DNA of 64,000 bases from Ascaphus truei (Eukaryota > Chordata > Amphibia > Anura > Ascaphidae), in assembly GCA_036426205.1 (NCBI GenBank), contig CM071568.1, positions 217,421,372 through 217,485,371 on the forward strand. Direction: 5' to 3'. The notes under the pieces were generated by a model, which saw only the letters and a list, made by a program, of their open reading frames with translations, was not told the origin of the DNA and ran no database searches. A program made the position numbers and the translations under genes. Shown piece after piece: positions 31,200 through 41,887 of this stretch (position 1 is its first letter; each line of letters starts with the position of its first letter).

Positions 31200-32690
31200 T
31201 GGGGGTACAGGCAGGACATCTGCCGGTGATTGCTGGCTGGTGGCTGCTGGGCGCTCAGCTGGCTGATGGCTGCGGGCTGGTGGATGGCTGTGGGTTGCTC
31301 GGCTGGCTGGTGGGTGCGTTCGGCTGGCTGGTGCACTCGGCTGGCTGGTGGCTACAGGGCACTCAGTTGTCTGGTGGCTGCGGAGCACTCGGCTAGCTGG
31401 TGGCTGCTGGTCTGGCTGGTGGCTGCTGGTCTGGCTGGTGGCTGCAGGGCACTCGGCTGGCTGGTGGCTGCGGGGTGCTTGGCTGGCTGGTGGCTGTGGG
31501 GCGCTCAGCTGGCTGGTGGCTGCGAGGTAATCAGCTGGATGGTGGCTGTGGGGCAATCGGCTGGATGGTGGCTGCGGGGCAATCGGCTGGCTGGTGGCTG
31601 CGGGGCAATCGGCTGGCTGGTGGCTGCGGGGCACTCAGTTGTCTGGTGGCTGCGGGGCACTCGGCTAGCTGGTGGCTGCTGGGCTGGCTGGTGGCTGCGG
31701 GCCACTCGGCTGGCTGGTGGACTGCGGGGCGCTACGCTGGATGGTGGTGGGGGCAATGCGGATGGGGGTGGCTGCGGCGGCATCTAGTTGTCTGGTGGGC
31801 TGGGGGCACATGGCTAGCGCGTGGCTGCGTTGGCGGCTGGTGGCTGCGGGGTGCTGGGCTGGCTGGTGGTGCGGGGTGCTGGGCTGGCTGGTGGCTGCGG
31901 GGTGCTGGGCTGGCTGGTGGCTTCGGGGTGCTGGGCTGGCTGGTGGCTCGGGGCGGTGCTGGTGGCTGGTGGTTCGGGTGGGGGGTTAGTGGCGTGGTGA
32001 TGGGCTGGTGGTGGCTGGGGGTGCTGGGCGGCTGGGGGCTCGGGGGTGCTGGTGGCTGGTGGGGCGAGGTGTTGGATGGCTGGTGGCTGCGAGGTTCGGG
32101 GAGGCTTGGTGGCTGAGGGGGCTCGGCGCTGGGGGACGGAGGGGGGAGGGGGGGCAGGGGGGAGAGGAGGATTGGCTGGTCGCGTGGGAGGGAGGGAGGG
32201 AGGGGCGGGATGAGGGGGTGAGGGGAGGGAGGCGGGGCAGGAGGGGGAGGCGGAGGGCGTGGGGCGAGGAGGGGGGCAGTCTCTTTCCTGGGAGGGAGGG
32301 AGGGTGGATGAGCCGGGGAGGGATGGGGAGGGTGGAGGAGGGGGGTGCCGGCGGGGAGGGGAGGGGGTGGATGAGGGGTGATGGGAGTGGCAATGGTGGG
32401 AGGAGGTACGGGTCGGTGATGGGATGGATGGTGGATGAGAGGGGGATGGGGATGGCTGGTGGAGAGGGGGGATGGCTGCGCTGGGTGCTGCGAGGGGGTT
32501 GCTGGGCTGGATGGTGGCTGCGGGGTGGGGACGGGGCTGGTGGTGGCTTGCCGGGGGTGCTGGGCTGGCTGGTGGCTGCGGGGTGCTGGGCTGGCTGGTG
32601 GCTGCGGGGTGCTGGGCTGGCTGGTGGCTGCGGGGTGCTCGGCTGGCTGGTGGCTGCGGGGTGCTGGGCTGGCTGTACAATCGGCTGGCC
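31200..32690. repeat. Large G-rich minisatellite, 26-bp unit GGCTGGCTGGTGGCTGCGGGGTGCTG
   Basis: Units recur at exactly 26 bp in the cleaner parts (for example 32,571, 32,597 and 32,623), with degenerate G-runs at about 32,110-32,480. Variants replace the end with GCACTC, GCAATC or GCGCTC. Because 26 is not a multiple of 3 and the unit has no stop codon, long open frames appear in nearly all six frames (for example 31,400-32,116 + and 31,814-32,695 -). They are not genes. The plus strand has dense G-tracts. Confidence 0.95.
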
Positions 32691-32779
32691 GGCACTATAA
32701 TTTACAGCAACACCCCTGTATCCCGCTTCTGCATTTGCCTGCGTGATCATCGTGTGCCACTGGAGTCCTCCCCCCCAGG

Positions 32780-32945
32780 TAAGGTGTAGGGGTTGTATGT
32801 GTATTTAGGGTGTAGGGAGTTATGTGTTTTTGGGGTATCGGGGGTTATGTGTTTTTGGGGTTAGTGTGGGTTATTATCTGTATTTAGGGTGTGGGGGTTA
32901 TTATGTGTATTGGGGATGAGGGTTATGTGTATTGAGGTGGGGAGG
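32780..32945. repeat. ~25-bp tandem array TATGTGTATTTAGGGTGTGGGGGT
   Basis: Six to seven imperfect units next to the large minisatellite. The alternation of a T-rich and a G-rich half resembles the complement of the array at 8,380-8,660. Confidence 0.8.
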
Positions 32946-33147
32946 CTTAGGTTGAGTCCATGCTGCCGCAGACCGCCCAGCGGCGCAATCACATTGCCTT
33001 TGCGCCCATAGACTGCGCGGGTTCACACAGGAGGGGGAGGAGGGGGTGCGCGAGGAATCAGTTGAAACTGATTTCGCGACACGACAGGCAGATCACGTGA
33101 GCAGTTCTGTGACGTCACTGATACGCCCCCCAACGGCACGTCTAGCA

Positions 33148-33661
33148 TGTCTGAAAACACACCCTCTTCACGCGGATGATGTCACGGATGTGCACGCCAC
33201 CGCACAGACGATGGCTGTATGGACTCAGTGTGTATTGGGGGAAGGGGAGAGAGGTTGAGAGGTTGAGAGGGAGAGATGCTGCCGAATCCGGGGGGGGGGG
33301 GGGGGGGGAGGGGATAGTGGAAACTGTAGATCTGAGCCCCGGGAAAGTTATCTGCGACCCTGGGCACAGGCATAACGCGGTGGGCGGCGCGACTCATGAG
33401 CACGACGCAATTGAGTATTACGACTTACACAAGAATGTGGTGAATATGGAAAGAGGACAACCACAAGTGTGGCTGGCTTTGAATTCCTATTGGAAACCGC
33501 TGGTCTTGGCACAAAGTGTTAATATATGGTCTGGCTCCTTCCGTGGCACATGGCCGTGGACCTACCCCTGGTTGTTAACGCTTATCAACAGGCATACTAG
33601 GAGTGATAGTCCTGCTTTTCTAAATACAATTTTTAAAAAAACAGGACAAAGCAAAGAAGAC
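33148..33661. other. No gene seen; G-run
   Basis: A 19-20-bp G-run at about 33,290-33,309. The open frame 33,176-33,664 (+, 162 codons) crosses this run and has no recognisable domain. I do not call it a gene. Confidence 0.4.
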
Positions 33662-33664
33662 TAA

Positions 33665-33947
33665 GGCCGTGCGTAGAGAGCCCGCGACGGGCGATGTCGC
33701 CCAAAAACAAATGCATTTCCGCCGCGTGCGCTTATAGTAAGCGCGACGGCGATAATGCGACGGAGCGACGTCGCGTCGTGAATTTTGGAAGCTGGCAATA
33801 TTTGACTGTTTCCAGGGCTGTCGCCTCATGTGACAGCACCTGAACCAATCAAGTGCCAGTAAGCTCGCGCCGCAAAGCAAAATATAACTTTCGCTTGCGG
33901 CGACGGGTGACGTCATCCGTCCCGTCGCGGGCACTATACGCGCGGCC
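33665..33947. mobile_element. PIF/Harbinger MITE, 283 bp
   Basis: The left end GGCCGTGCGTAGAGAGCCC and the right end GGGCACTATACGCGCGGCC are inverted complements, and TAA flanks both sides (33,662-33,664 and 33,948-33,950). TWA 3-bp duplications are the hallmark of Harbinger. The interior has CGCTTATAGTAAGCGCGACG and a GTGACAGCACCTGAACCAAT block. Related copies are at 56,114-56,393 and, truncated, 54,131-54,192. Confidence 0.88.
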
Positions 33948-33950
33948 TAA

Positions 33951-35139
33951 AGGATATGGTCTAATCAAACTGGCCTGAAAAATTGGAGTTAGGTTACATG
34001 TACGGATTAGCAAAGCGTACTGTTCTCGGTGCCGCATTCAAGTGTGCTTGTTCTGTATTGTTTGGGTCTCCTGCAAGGTCCAGCCCGTGTGAGCTTAATT
34101 TTACCTTTAAAATAGTTACATTAAACACAATTTTAAAACATTATACGGGAAACGACACAGCTCATTAAACACTTGTAAGTTGATCGCGCAACAGCAATGT
34201 AAATAAGTAGATATCACAGTTCTGCCAGAGTAGCAGCTTTGGGGCTTCCCTGTCTGTGAAGTCTCTGTTAGCATCTCCCAGTGTCAGATATGAGAGGAGG
34301 TGGCCAGCTGCACAAAGAGAACAGCACAGAATGATATAGGGACCTGCACAGTACAATGTGGGGACACTTCACCCAGCTTTGGCCACCAGTATCCTCAGAT
34401 CCCCCTCTAAGCCACAGGGAGCATAGGGGGGTCAGGGGTCTCTTGGAGGGAACAACTTGTCTCTTTAGGATTTCTTTACTTACAGTAGTTATAGGTAAAA
34501 ATATGTATACATGCATATACAGTATATAGTATATAGTGCCAGAAGCATGGACCCCACGCCACAATGCTGTGACCGGCACTGTTTTTCAACCCGCGGTTCT
34601 GCAGACAGTGAGTCTGGCTACATCCGCAGTTGCACTTTTCTTTGCCCTACAATCCAAAACAACACTAGGAGCCGATGTACTAACATTTTATTTAAAAACC
34701 ATTTGTGCTAAAAAGTAAAACAAACCTCCCCAAAAATATATGCTCGCCGTACGTACGAAGACTTCATCAGACGCACAATCAAATGATTTCAAATGACGTA
34801 TATAATGAGAAATCCCTGCTGCAATCAGATTTGTGGGTTCATACAACTTTGCGCCAACACTACTAAAGACTTTTTAGCGTTTACACCATGTTGAACTTGG
34901 CGGACAATTTTGATGCACTTTTCATAAATTTTGTGGTGAACAGAAATGTACTTTTTTTTTCCGCGTATACCATTTATATCTGTACCCCAAGCCACCCCCC
35001 ATTTCTGTGCTCCAAAACTCATGAGACATGTTTTTTTTAATGCAGCTGGTTCAGATGGAGCACAGGACAAAGGAGCACACAAAGAAATTGAGTTTGTCAA
35101 GCATCAATTTTGTGCCCAAAATAGCAGTGACACATAGGT
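33951..35139. other. No gene seen; motif at 34.74-34.78 kb
   Basis: At 34,744-34,776 (minus) CTGATGAAGTCTTCGTACG is a hammerhead-like start without a GAAA box. Open frames on both strands at 34.2-35.1 kb have no domain. Confidence 0.4.
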
Positions 35140-35147
35140 CCCTAGGT

Positions 35148-35336
35148 CAGCGGTACTTAACTCCAGTCCGCAAGCCCCCTCAACAGGTCAGGTTTTGATG
35201 ATACCCCTGCTTCAGCACAGGTGGCTCAATCAGAGGCTCAATCAATGCTTCAGATTGAGCCACCTGTGGTGAAGCATGGATATCCTGAAAACCTGACCTT
35301 TTGGGGGGGTTTTGAGGCTGAAGTTGAGCACCCCTG
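35148..35336. mobile_element. hAT (Buster-type) MITE, palindromic, 189 bp
   Basis: Starts CAGCGGTACTTAACTCC and ends GTTGAGCACCCCTG. A perfect 8-bp duplication CCCTAGGT lies at 35,140-35,147 and 35,337-35,344. The arms fold on CAGGTCAGGTTTT / AAAACCTGACC and GCACAGGTGGCTCAATC. Same family as 2,210-2,378. Confidence 0.9.
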
Positions 35337-35344
35337 CCCTAGGT

Positions 35345-36417
35345 GACAATTGTTCAAATTAAGGGTGTTGGTGCTCCCTAAAAAATTACCTGCGACGGCA
35401 TGAGTTTAAAAACAAACAAACAAAAAAAGAACTTGTATCTAAATTATTCCCCTGCCAATAGGCATCAACCATGCATAAATAATGCTTCAAACTGTCGCCC
35501 TGGCAATGTTAACCTTATCTACAGGCTGTCAATGTACAATATGAGTAACCACATTTTAAATTTTTGAAGCTGAAAGGTAATCAAATTAATCAAGAAATAT
35601 GCTATGAATTACTGTCAAAAACCTTAGTGGGAAAACGCCACTGTTAATCTTCAGGGACACTATGCTTTTCACTACAGTCTAACTGTATTTTGTCAAGCAA
35701 GGAAAACAAAAGAAAATTGCCAATTAGGTTATCTCTGCAGAACCATGCATTTGGGGGAAATCTTCTGCTAAATTGACTGGTTTAATTATTGGGCTAAAGA
35801 TGCTGTGTGCTCTCAGTTCAATTACAATATGTAATCGATCTCTGTCCGAGGAAATCTAATGAAATATTACAAGACTGATGAGCTATTGGCGGCTGTTGTG
35901 TCATTCAGTGTCCAAAATATACAAAGAGTACAATGTGAGAAAGGGTAATAAGTGCATGGACAATCTCCCCAACAAGAACTGTTGAGGATCAACATGGTTG
36001 TAATAAAGGTAAATGTCCTTGCAGCCATGGGTAAAGGAAAGAACAGAGTATGAGATTAAAGTACTAATGTCTTACAAAATAAACATACATAACCATAAGA
36101 TATCATCAGGGTTCTTTTTTTAAAGACATTTTAATTTCAAAGGATTAAAGCAGAAATACCATCCACAATGCAGAAGGTCATGAGATGGTGTTCCACATAC
36201 TGTATGTAGGTAATCCCTCATTTCTAAGATTCCTATAGATGAAGACATTGTTGAACATGTTTTCTTTTTTGTTTGGTTTCTGTGGGTTCAAGAACAGCAG
36301 CATTGCAGAATAATGGCCGATAGGGAGGGAAGAACAGCAAAAAAAATAAATCACTGGGATTTTAGAAATTCTATTGTATTACAGCGAATAGGCAATAGGG
36401 CTGACATTTAGGTTTAA
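35345..36417. other. No gene seen
   Basis: AT-rich spacer without a notable ORF, array or inverted repeat. Confidence 0.4.
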
Positions 36418-36544
36418 GGGCCATATTTACCAAGTGGTGCTACTCCACAGTACATCTTCCGGTGCTGGAAGACCCTTTACAAACCATGGCAGTAAGGTGT
36501 CTTCCATCGCTGGATGAAATAGCACTGCTGAGGAAATATGGCCC
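36418..36544. mobile_element. MITE of the 'TTTACTAAG' family, 127 bp
   Basis: The left end GGGCCATATTTACCAAGTGG pairs with AGGAAATATGGCCC at the right. The centre also folds (TCTTCCGGTGCTGGAAGA). Same family as 6,406-6,660 and 57,072-57,196. Confidence 0.65.
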
Positions 36545-37069
36545 ACAGAGATCTCCAAATGCTGTACATGTCAACGTATCAATGTACTTAACTCAATTTC
36601 AAATAACTATTTTATTTTGTTTGGCCTCCTAAACTCAGAATAAGAACCCTATAAATACACTGCACATTTGTAATAGGTAATAATAATAAAGTTTCTGACT
36701 CAGCTGTCCTTGGTGAACTCAAACATCTGGGAATACTGTTGATACTTAGCTTAGAATATGCAGAGATATAACAGTCCAACTTGATTTTGGCTGCTCTGAG
36801 TTTATTGTTTGTATGCTGTTTGTAGAGAATGTACAGACTCTTGAAACCTCCTGTGGGATAGACCGCTACTTAAGTGTTTCGTACTTTTTCTGTGTGTTGT
36901 TCCACCTTTTATACTTCTAGACATGCGCGTTTACAGCTGTGAGACTCAGTTCCATAAAAATAATACAAATCAGGTCCAGTACGTCGTGTTATGGCTATTT
37001 AGTCATAACCTTAAAACCTTGCCAGACCTTGTCCATTTTCACTGTTTAGGAGGTATTTATTTACATTTT
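36545..37069. other. No gene seen
   Basis: Spacer without a supported feature. Confidence 0.35.
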
Positions 37070-37364
37070 CAGGGCCGGCTTGATGGCAGTGCTATCGGTG
37101 AGACTGCACCTGGCCCCTGCGCTCTTCTGAGGCCCAACTTCCGTAATCACAGTTTCAATGTTGGGGACCAAAACATCATTTATACTGGGATTGCCGGGTC
37201 CTCTGTAAGTGCTGCATCCCCCCGACGTCCCATGGTGCGAGTGGACGAAAGGCCCCACACATCACGTGACATCAAGACGTCACGCAGGAGGAGATGCCGG
37301 CTCTGGAGGAGGTAAGTGGCCACATGCACACACAGTGCACCCGCCAAACCCCCAGCCGGCCTTG
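37070..37364. mobile_element. Possible hAT-like MITE with CAGGGCCGGCTT ends
   Basis: CAGGGCCGGCT at the left and AGCCGGCCTTG at the right are inverted complements. Near the right end lies GAGGAGGTAAGTGG, again a splice-donor-like box. No matching 8-bp flanks were found, so the boundaries and superfamily are tentative. An open frame (36,923-37,315, +) crosses it without a domain. Confidence 0.45.
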
Positions 37365-37811
37365 CTTAAAGTAATTGTGTAAGCACTGCCTAATTCACTG
37401 TACTTCTGTATGGTACTCACGCTCAAAAACACAGTTGCTATTCTGTCATGCCCTCATGTGTGAAAAGTTGACAACATTTATGATTATCTGTCTGAAGATG
37501 AAAGTCTTGCAAGAGAGAAAGTGAAGAATAAAATATATCATTCACTATCAATAGACTAACATGCAGTCTGAGTGTCCAGGACAAGTGGAAAATTGGGGGT
37601 GGTGTGTGAAGCTGACAGACTGCGGCGGCTGCTGCAAAACCTCCTCAGAAGAAGAGCTGTCAAATCCCCGCTCTGCTTTCTCAAATTGTGTGCCACAAGG
37701 CACTGAGTTGTTTAGCATGTGGGTAAGGAGGGCTACACTACAGTAATTGGATGTGTATCTGTAACTGTACGCATAATACATGGCTTAATTCTAGATTGCA
37801 ATATTTAACAT
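37365..37811. other. No gene seen
   Basis: Short overlapping frames on both strands near 37.55-37.78 kb have no recognisable content. Confidence 0.35.
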
Positions 37812-37814
37812 TAA

Positions 37815-38523
37815 GGCCCAGATGTACAGAGGTTCGTTAACTCAGTGCTAATAACAGACCGTTGTCAAAATCATTAACGGCCATGTTTCCTGAGGTTAAT
37901 GCAAATCTAGAAAGATAATTATATGCAAAAACAGCAGCCATTGTATAACTCATGAGTGTCTATTTTACAATCCTTGATAAAGCGCTGGGGCGCGAAACGC
38001 GTAGGTGTTGCTTTTTACCTGTAAGCTGTCCATGTGAGCTTAATACATTCTATTGTTTATGGGAGTTACCTGTGGATGACCCTTTGTTGTTTGTCCTGCT
38101 GTAGCTGTGCTTCGTGTCATACAGACCTCGCTTGGATATTTTACAGCGGTGGCCTGCATGGCTCCCCATCTCATGTGTGTTCCTTTTAGTGTACATGTAT
38201 CTCTGCATATGTTGTACAAAGGTGTGTGTTGGGGAGGTATATACATCACTTGACACTAGTCAAAAAGATCTTTCTCCTTTCCAGTAAAACCCATATTTCA
38301 GGGTGTGGATGGGAGTAGCGTCTTGTTAAATCCCTGCGTTAACTATAACAGAGTTTTGTGGATACGCATTGTAAGAGGGAACACATCGTTTGCATATCCT
38401 TAATACTAACGACCATTACAATGAACGCAATGCCCTCTCCGACCCAAAGCAGCACTTAAAACTGCATTAGTGAGCTTTGAACAAGGCGTTAACGTTGATA
38501 ACGGACCTCTGTGCATATGGACC
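37815..38523. mobile_element. Harbinger-type MITE interrupted by a second repeat
   Basis: The ends GGCCCAGATGTACAGAGG and CCTCTGTGCATATGGACC pair. TAA lies on both sides (37,812-37,814 and 38,524-38,526). The family's internal blocks (ATTAACGG, TAATTATATGCAAAAAC, GTTAAATCCCTG) stop near 37,960 and resume near 38,325. The ~360 bp between carries TTGATAAAGCGC/GCGCGAAACGCGTAGG at 37,975-38,005 and is best read as a nested insertion with a degenerate hammerhead-like core. Confidence 0.7.
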
Positions 38524-38594
38524 TAAGCACTTTGGACAGAATATTAGGGATTAATAGGGCAACTAGTCAATTAATGAAAGTTACATGTTTAATA

Positions 38595-39257
38595 CAGATG
38601 TGTCCAGACTTACTGTTTTCAATGCCACGACCGCTTGCGGCTGGCCGAACGGCACTGCAGCCACGTGCAATTGCAGCCCCATAAAGAGTACGTTGGCATG
38701 GAGTATTAACTTTGCAGGGTCCATGCTTCTGAATGGGACCCGCAGCGTTAATCCTTGTGGGCCATCTGTGGGGACAGAAAAAACGATACTCACCTTTCAG
38801 ATGAGCCGTGCAGCCGTCTCTTCATATCTCCGCCTGCAGCCGTGTCCCTGCAGCGCTGACGGCAAGATGCAGGGCTGTATTTCCTAGATCCCCGAATATG
38901 GGTCTCTACATCACGAGGGGACTGGACAAGACCCGAAACACTGTCCAGCCCCTTGATGATGTAAATGACCAAATATGGCCATACAAACTCCCCCCCTCAT
39001 CTTACCGTCAGCACTGCAGGGACACCGCTGCAGGCGGAGATATGGAGAGACGGCTGCGTGGCTCATCTAAAAGGTGAGAACAAGTATTCTCTCCCTGCAG
39101 TATGGCCCATCAAGTGGAGGATTAACACTATGGGGTCCCGTTCAAAAGCATAGACCCCCGTAGTGTTAATCCTTCCGGGCCACAAGACTCACTGTTTTTG
39201 GGGCCGCAGCAGCATGTTGGTCCGCAGACCCGAAAACCCGAAGTCTGGACACATCTG
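38595..39257. mobile_element. Long palindromic MITE with TA target duplication, 663 bp
   Basis: CAGATGTGTCCAGACTT at the left and AAGTCTGGACACATCTG at the right are exact inverted complements, flanked by TA (38,593-38,594; 39,258-39,259). The pairing continues inward, e.g. GCGTTAATCCTTGTGGGCC with GGCCCATCAAGTGGAGGATT, and GCCGTCTCTTCATATCTCCG with CGGAGATATGGAGAGACGGC. The whole element can fold as a snap-back. TA duplication points to the Tc1/mariner superfamily. Short ORFs are by-products. Confidence 0.8.
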
Positions 39258-39259
39258 TA

Positions 39260-39949
39260 GGTTAAATGTAGCTGACCGAAAACTTTTAAAAAATATATAT
39301 ATATATGTTTATTTTTTTTTTTTAATACTTTTTTAAACTGTTGACATTTCCCTGATAAACAAATTCTGTGGAGGATTTTTACAAACGTCATCTGATTTCT
39401 TATGCTGATAAGACTGTTTCTCAGTCCTCCAAACTCTGTTTTTAGTTTGCAAAGTAATTAAAAAGCCGGCATTAGTAAAACATTTAAACATTAGGGGGGG
39501 GGGGGGGGGGGGGGTCGTCTATGAACCAAGACAATTGTTGTGCAAAGCCGTGGCATTTTTATCCTGCATTTATCCTGGGGGTTTTGGTTTCTCAGCCCCC
39601 CTGGCTCTTGGTTTAGTCCTGGCCTGTTCCCCTCATGGTCAGTTCTACAAGCTAGTACAGCACTTTCAGCTCTTGTAGTCTACCACCTTCTGTTACCCCT
39701 GCTCTGCTAGAGATAACATTGTTTTTTCACCATACTTATATTATGCATTCTGGACATTTTTATGTCATTTCTGTTTATGTTTCTGTAATAAAATTATTCA
39801 GAAATTCAAAGAGGACTTAATCTTTGCATGAAAGAGGATGAGTTTAACTGCCTGTCAAAGCTTACTGAGCGCAAGGAAGCCCAGGACAGAACACTCATTT
39901 TTGTTTGCCTTTCAGACTCTCCTTTACGCCAGCAATTATTTATATATAT
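39260..39949. other. No gene seen; G-run
   Basis: A G-run of about 20 bp at 39,494-39,514 and T-runs near 39,310. A small open frame near 39,838 is not supported. Confidence 0.4.
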
Positions 39950-39954
39950 ATATA

Positions 39955-40022
39955 TTTATTTTGGTACACAGCCGATATAACAAAACTTGTATCAGTGTCC
40001 AATTATTTCCGGACCTACCCTG
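39955..40022 (-). mobile_element. Tc1 inverted-repeat fragment, opposite to the full element
   Basis: Reverse complement of the first ~68 bp of the Tc1 element at 40,236 (TATCAGTGTCCAATTATTTC and CGATATAACAAAACTTG). Between it and the element, at about 40,108-40,134, lies a tip-to-tip pair CAGTTAGGTCCGGACCTAACTG embedded in (AT)n. Confidence 0.85.
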
Positions 40023-40025
40023 TAT

Positions 40026-40066
40026 GTATGTATATATATAATATTATATATATATATATATATTAT

Positions 40067-40105
<39 letters not shown>

Positions 40106-40150
40106 CATACAGTTAGGTCCGGACCTAACTGTATGTATATATATATATAT

Positions 40151-40181
<31 letters not shown>

Positions 40182-40182
40182 G

Positions 40183-40224
<42 letters not shown>

Positions 40225-40232
40225 ATATCTAC
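40026..40232. repeat. (AT)n microsatellite tract
   Basis: Nearly pure AT repeat broken only by the Tc1 tip palindrome. The Tyr/Ile-rich open frames 39,905-40,318 and 39,987-40,265 come from it. Confidence 0.95.
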
Positions 40233-40235
40233 CTA

Positions 40236-41885
40236 CAGTTAGGTCCGGAAATAATTGGACACTGATACAAGTTTTGTTATATCGGCTGTGTACCAAAATA
40301 AATTCGAGTTACAGTTAAATAATGAATATGGGCTTAAAGTGCAGGCTATCTGCTTTAATTTGAGGGTATTCACATCCAAATTGGAGAAAGGGTTTAGGAA
40401 TGACATCTCTTTAATATGTAGCCCCTCTTTTTCAAGGGAACAAAAGTAATTGGACAATTGACTCAAACGCTGTTTCATGGACATGTGTGGGCTATTCCTT
40501 CGTTATTTCATCATCAATTAAGCAGGTAAAAGGTCTGGAGTTGATTCCAGGTGTGGCATTTGCATTTGTAAGCTGTTTCTGTGAACCCACAACATGCGGT
40601 CAAAGGAGCTCTCAATGCAAGTGAAACAGGGCATCCTTAGGTTGCAAAAAAAAAGAAAACCCATCAGAGATAGCAGGAACATTAGGAGTGGCCAACACAA
40701 CAGTTTGGTACATTCTGAGAAAAAAAGAGCGCACTGGTGAGGTCTGCAACACAAAAAGGCCTGGACGTCCACGGAAGACAACAGTGGTGGATGATCGTAG
40801 AATCCTTTCCATGGTAAAGAAAAACCCCTTCACAACAACCAGCCAAGTGAAGAACACTCTCCAGGAGGTAGGCATATCATTATCCAAGTCTACCATAAAG
40901 AGAAGACTTCACAGGAGTAAAAACAGAGGGTTCACCACAAGGTGCAAACCATTCTTAAGCCTCAAGAATAGAAAGGCCAGATTAGACTTTGCCAAACAAT
41001 ATCTAAAAAAGCCAGCCCAGTTCTGGAACAGCATTCTTTGGACAGATGAAACTAAGATCAACCTGTACCAGAATGATGGGAAGAAAAAAGTATGGAGAAG
41101 GCTTGGAACGGCTCATGATCCGAAGCATACCACATCATCTGTAAAACACGGTGGAGGCAGTGTGATGGCATGGACATTCATGGCTTACAGTGGCACTGGG
41201 TCACTAGTGTTTATTGATGATGTGACAGAAGACAGAAGCAGCCGGATGAATTCTGAAGTGTATAGGGATATGTTGTCTGCTCAGATTCAGCCAAATTCTG
41301 CGAAGTTGATTGGATGGCGCTTCACTTTACAGATGGACAATGTCCCAAAACATACTGCGAAAGCAACCCAGGAGTTTTTTAAGGCAAAGAAGTGTGGAAT
41401 ATTCTGCAATGGCCAAGTCAATCAACTGATCTCAACCAGATCGTGCATGCATTTCACTTGCTTAAGACAAAACTTAAGGCAGAAAGACCCACGAACAAAC
41501 AACAACTGAAGACAGCTGCAGTAAAGGCCTGGCAAAGCATCACAAAGGAGGAAACCCACCGTTTGGTGACGTCCATGCGTTCCAGACTTTAAGCAGTCAT
41601 TGCCTGCAAAGGATTCTCAACAAAGTATTAAAAATGAACATTTTATTTATGATTGTGTTAATTTGTCCAATTACATTTGAGACCCTGAAATAAGGGGACT
41701 GTGTATGAAAATGGTTGTAATTCCTAAACGTTTCATACGATATTTTTGTTCAACCCCTTGAATTAAAGCTGAAAGTCTGCACTTCTATTACATCCCGGTT
41801 GTTTAATTTCAAATCCATTGTGGTGGCGTACAGAGCCAAAATTATGAAAATTGTGTCAGTGTCCAATTATTTCCGGACCTAACTG
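40236..41885 (+). mobile_element. Tc1-type DNA transposon, 1.65 kb
   Basis: The left end CAGTTAGGTCCGGAAATAAT and right end ATTATTTCCGGACCTAACTG are exact complements, and TA flanks both (40,234-40,235; 41,886-41,887). The inverted repeats include subterminal ATTGGACACTGA/TCAGTGTCCAAT. It contains one broken transposase gene and is a full-length but inactive copy. Confidence 0.93.
40594..41592 (+). pseudogene. Tc1 transposase (DD34E family), broken
   Basis: The reading begins MRSKELSMQVKQGILRL, shifts frame by a one-base loss near 40,667, then stays open from about 40,670 to 41,390. Seen: paired HTH DNA-binding part (IAGTLGVANTTVWYIL, GRPRKTTVVDDR), first Asp in LWTDETKIN, second Asp in LQMDNVPKHT. 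A second frame shift near 41,390 leads into WNILQWPSQSTDLNQIVHAFHLL and on to 41,592. Known: the third catalytic residue lies in DLNPIE; here the Glu is Val (and Pro is Gln). The TAA at 41,590-41,592 probably replaced a Gln codon, because AVIACKG follows in frame. It would normally cut and paste DNA at TA in the nucleus; this copy cannot. Confidence 0.92.
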
Positions 41886-41887
41886 TA

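Larger units (their letters stand above)
31136..33139. mobile_element. Probable hAT-type element expanded by a 26-bp minisatellite
   Basis: The left end CAGCGGTGTCCAATATG looks like the Buster-type end CAGCGGTGCGCAAAC and is preceded by GTCTAGTG (31,128-31,135), an NNNTANNN octamer. The best candidate right flank is GTCTAGCA (33,140-33,147), matching at 6 of 8, but the right inverted end is poor. Inside are the array at 31,200-32,690, a ~25-bp array at 32,780-32,945 (TGTGTATTTAGGGTGTGGG), and CAGGTAAGG at the boundary. The layout mirrors the 7.6-9.3 kb element. The right boundary is uncertain. Confidence 0.45.

Noticed and set aside
31104..32750. Long ORFs in five or six frames (up to 293 codons)
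   Set aside because: They are produced by a 26-bp stop-free tandem unit; the peptides are Pro/Ser/His- or Gly/Trp/Leu-repeats and change frame with the array.
33176..33664. 162-codon plus-strand ORF
   Set aside because: Crosses a 20-bp G-run (poly-Gly) and has no recognisable domain; flanked by transposon sequence.
39905..40318. 137-codon Tyr/Ile-rich ORF
   Set aside because: Reads through an (AT)n tract and a Tc1 end; not a gene.
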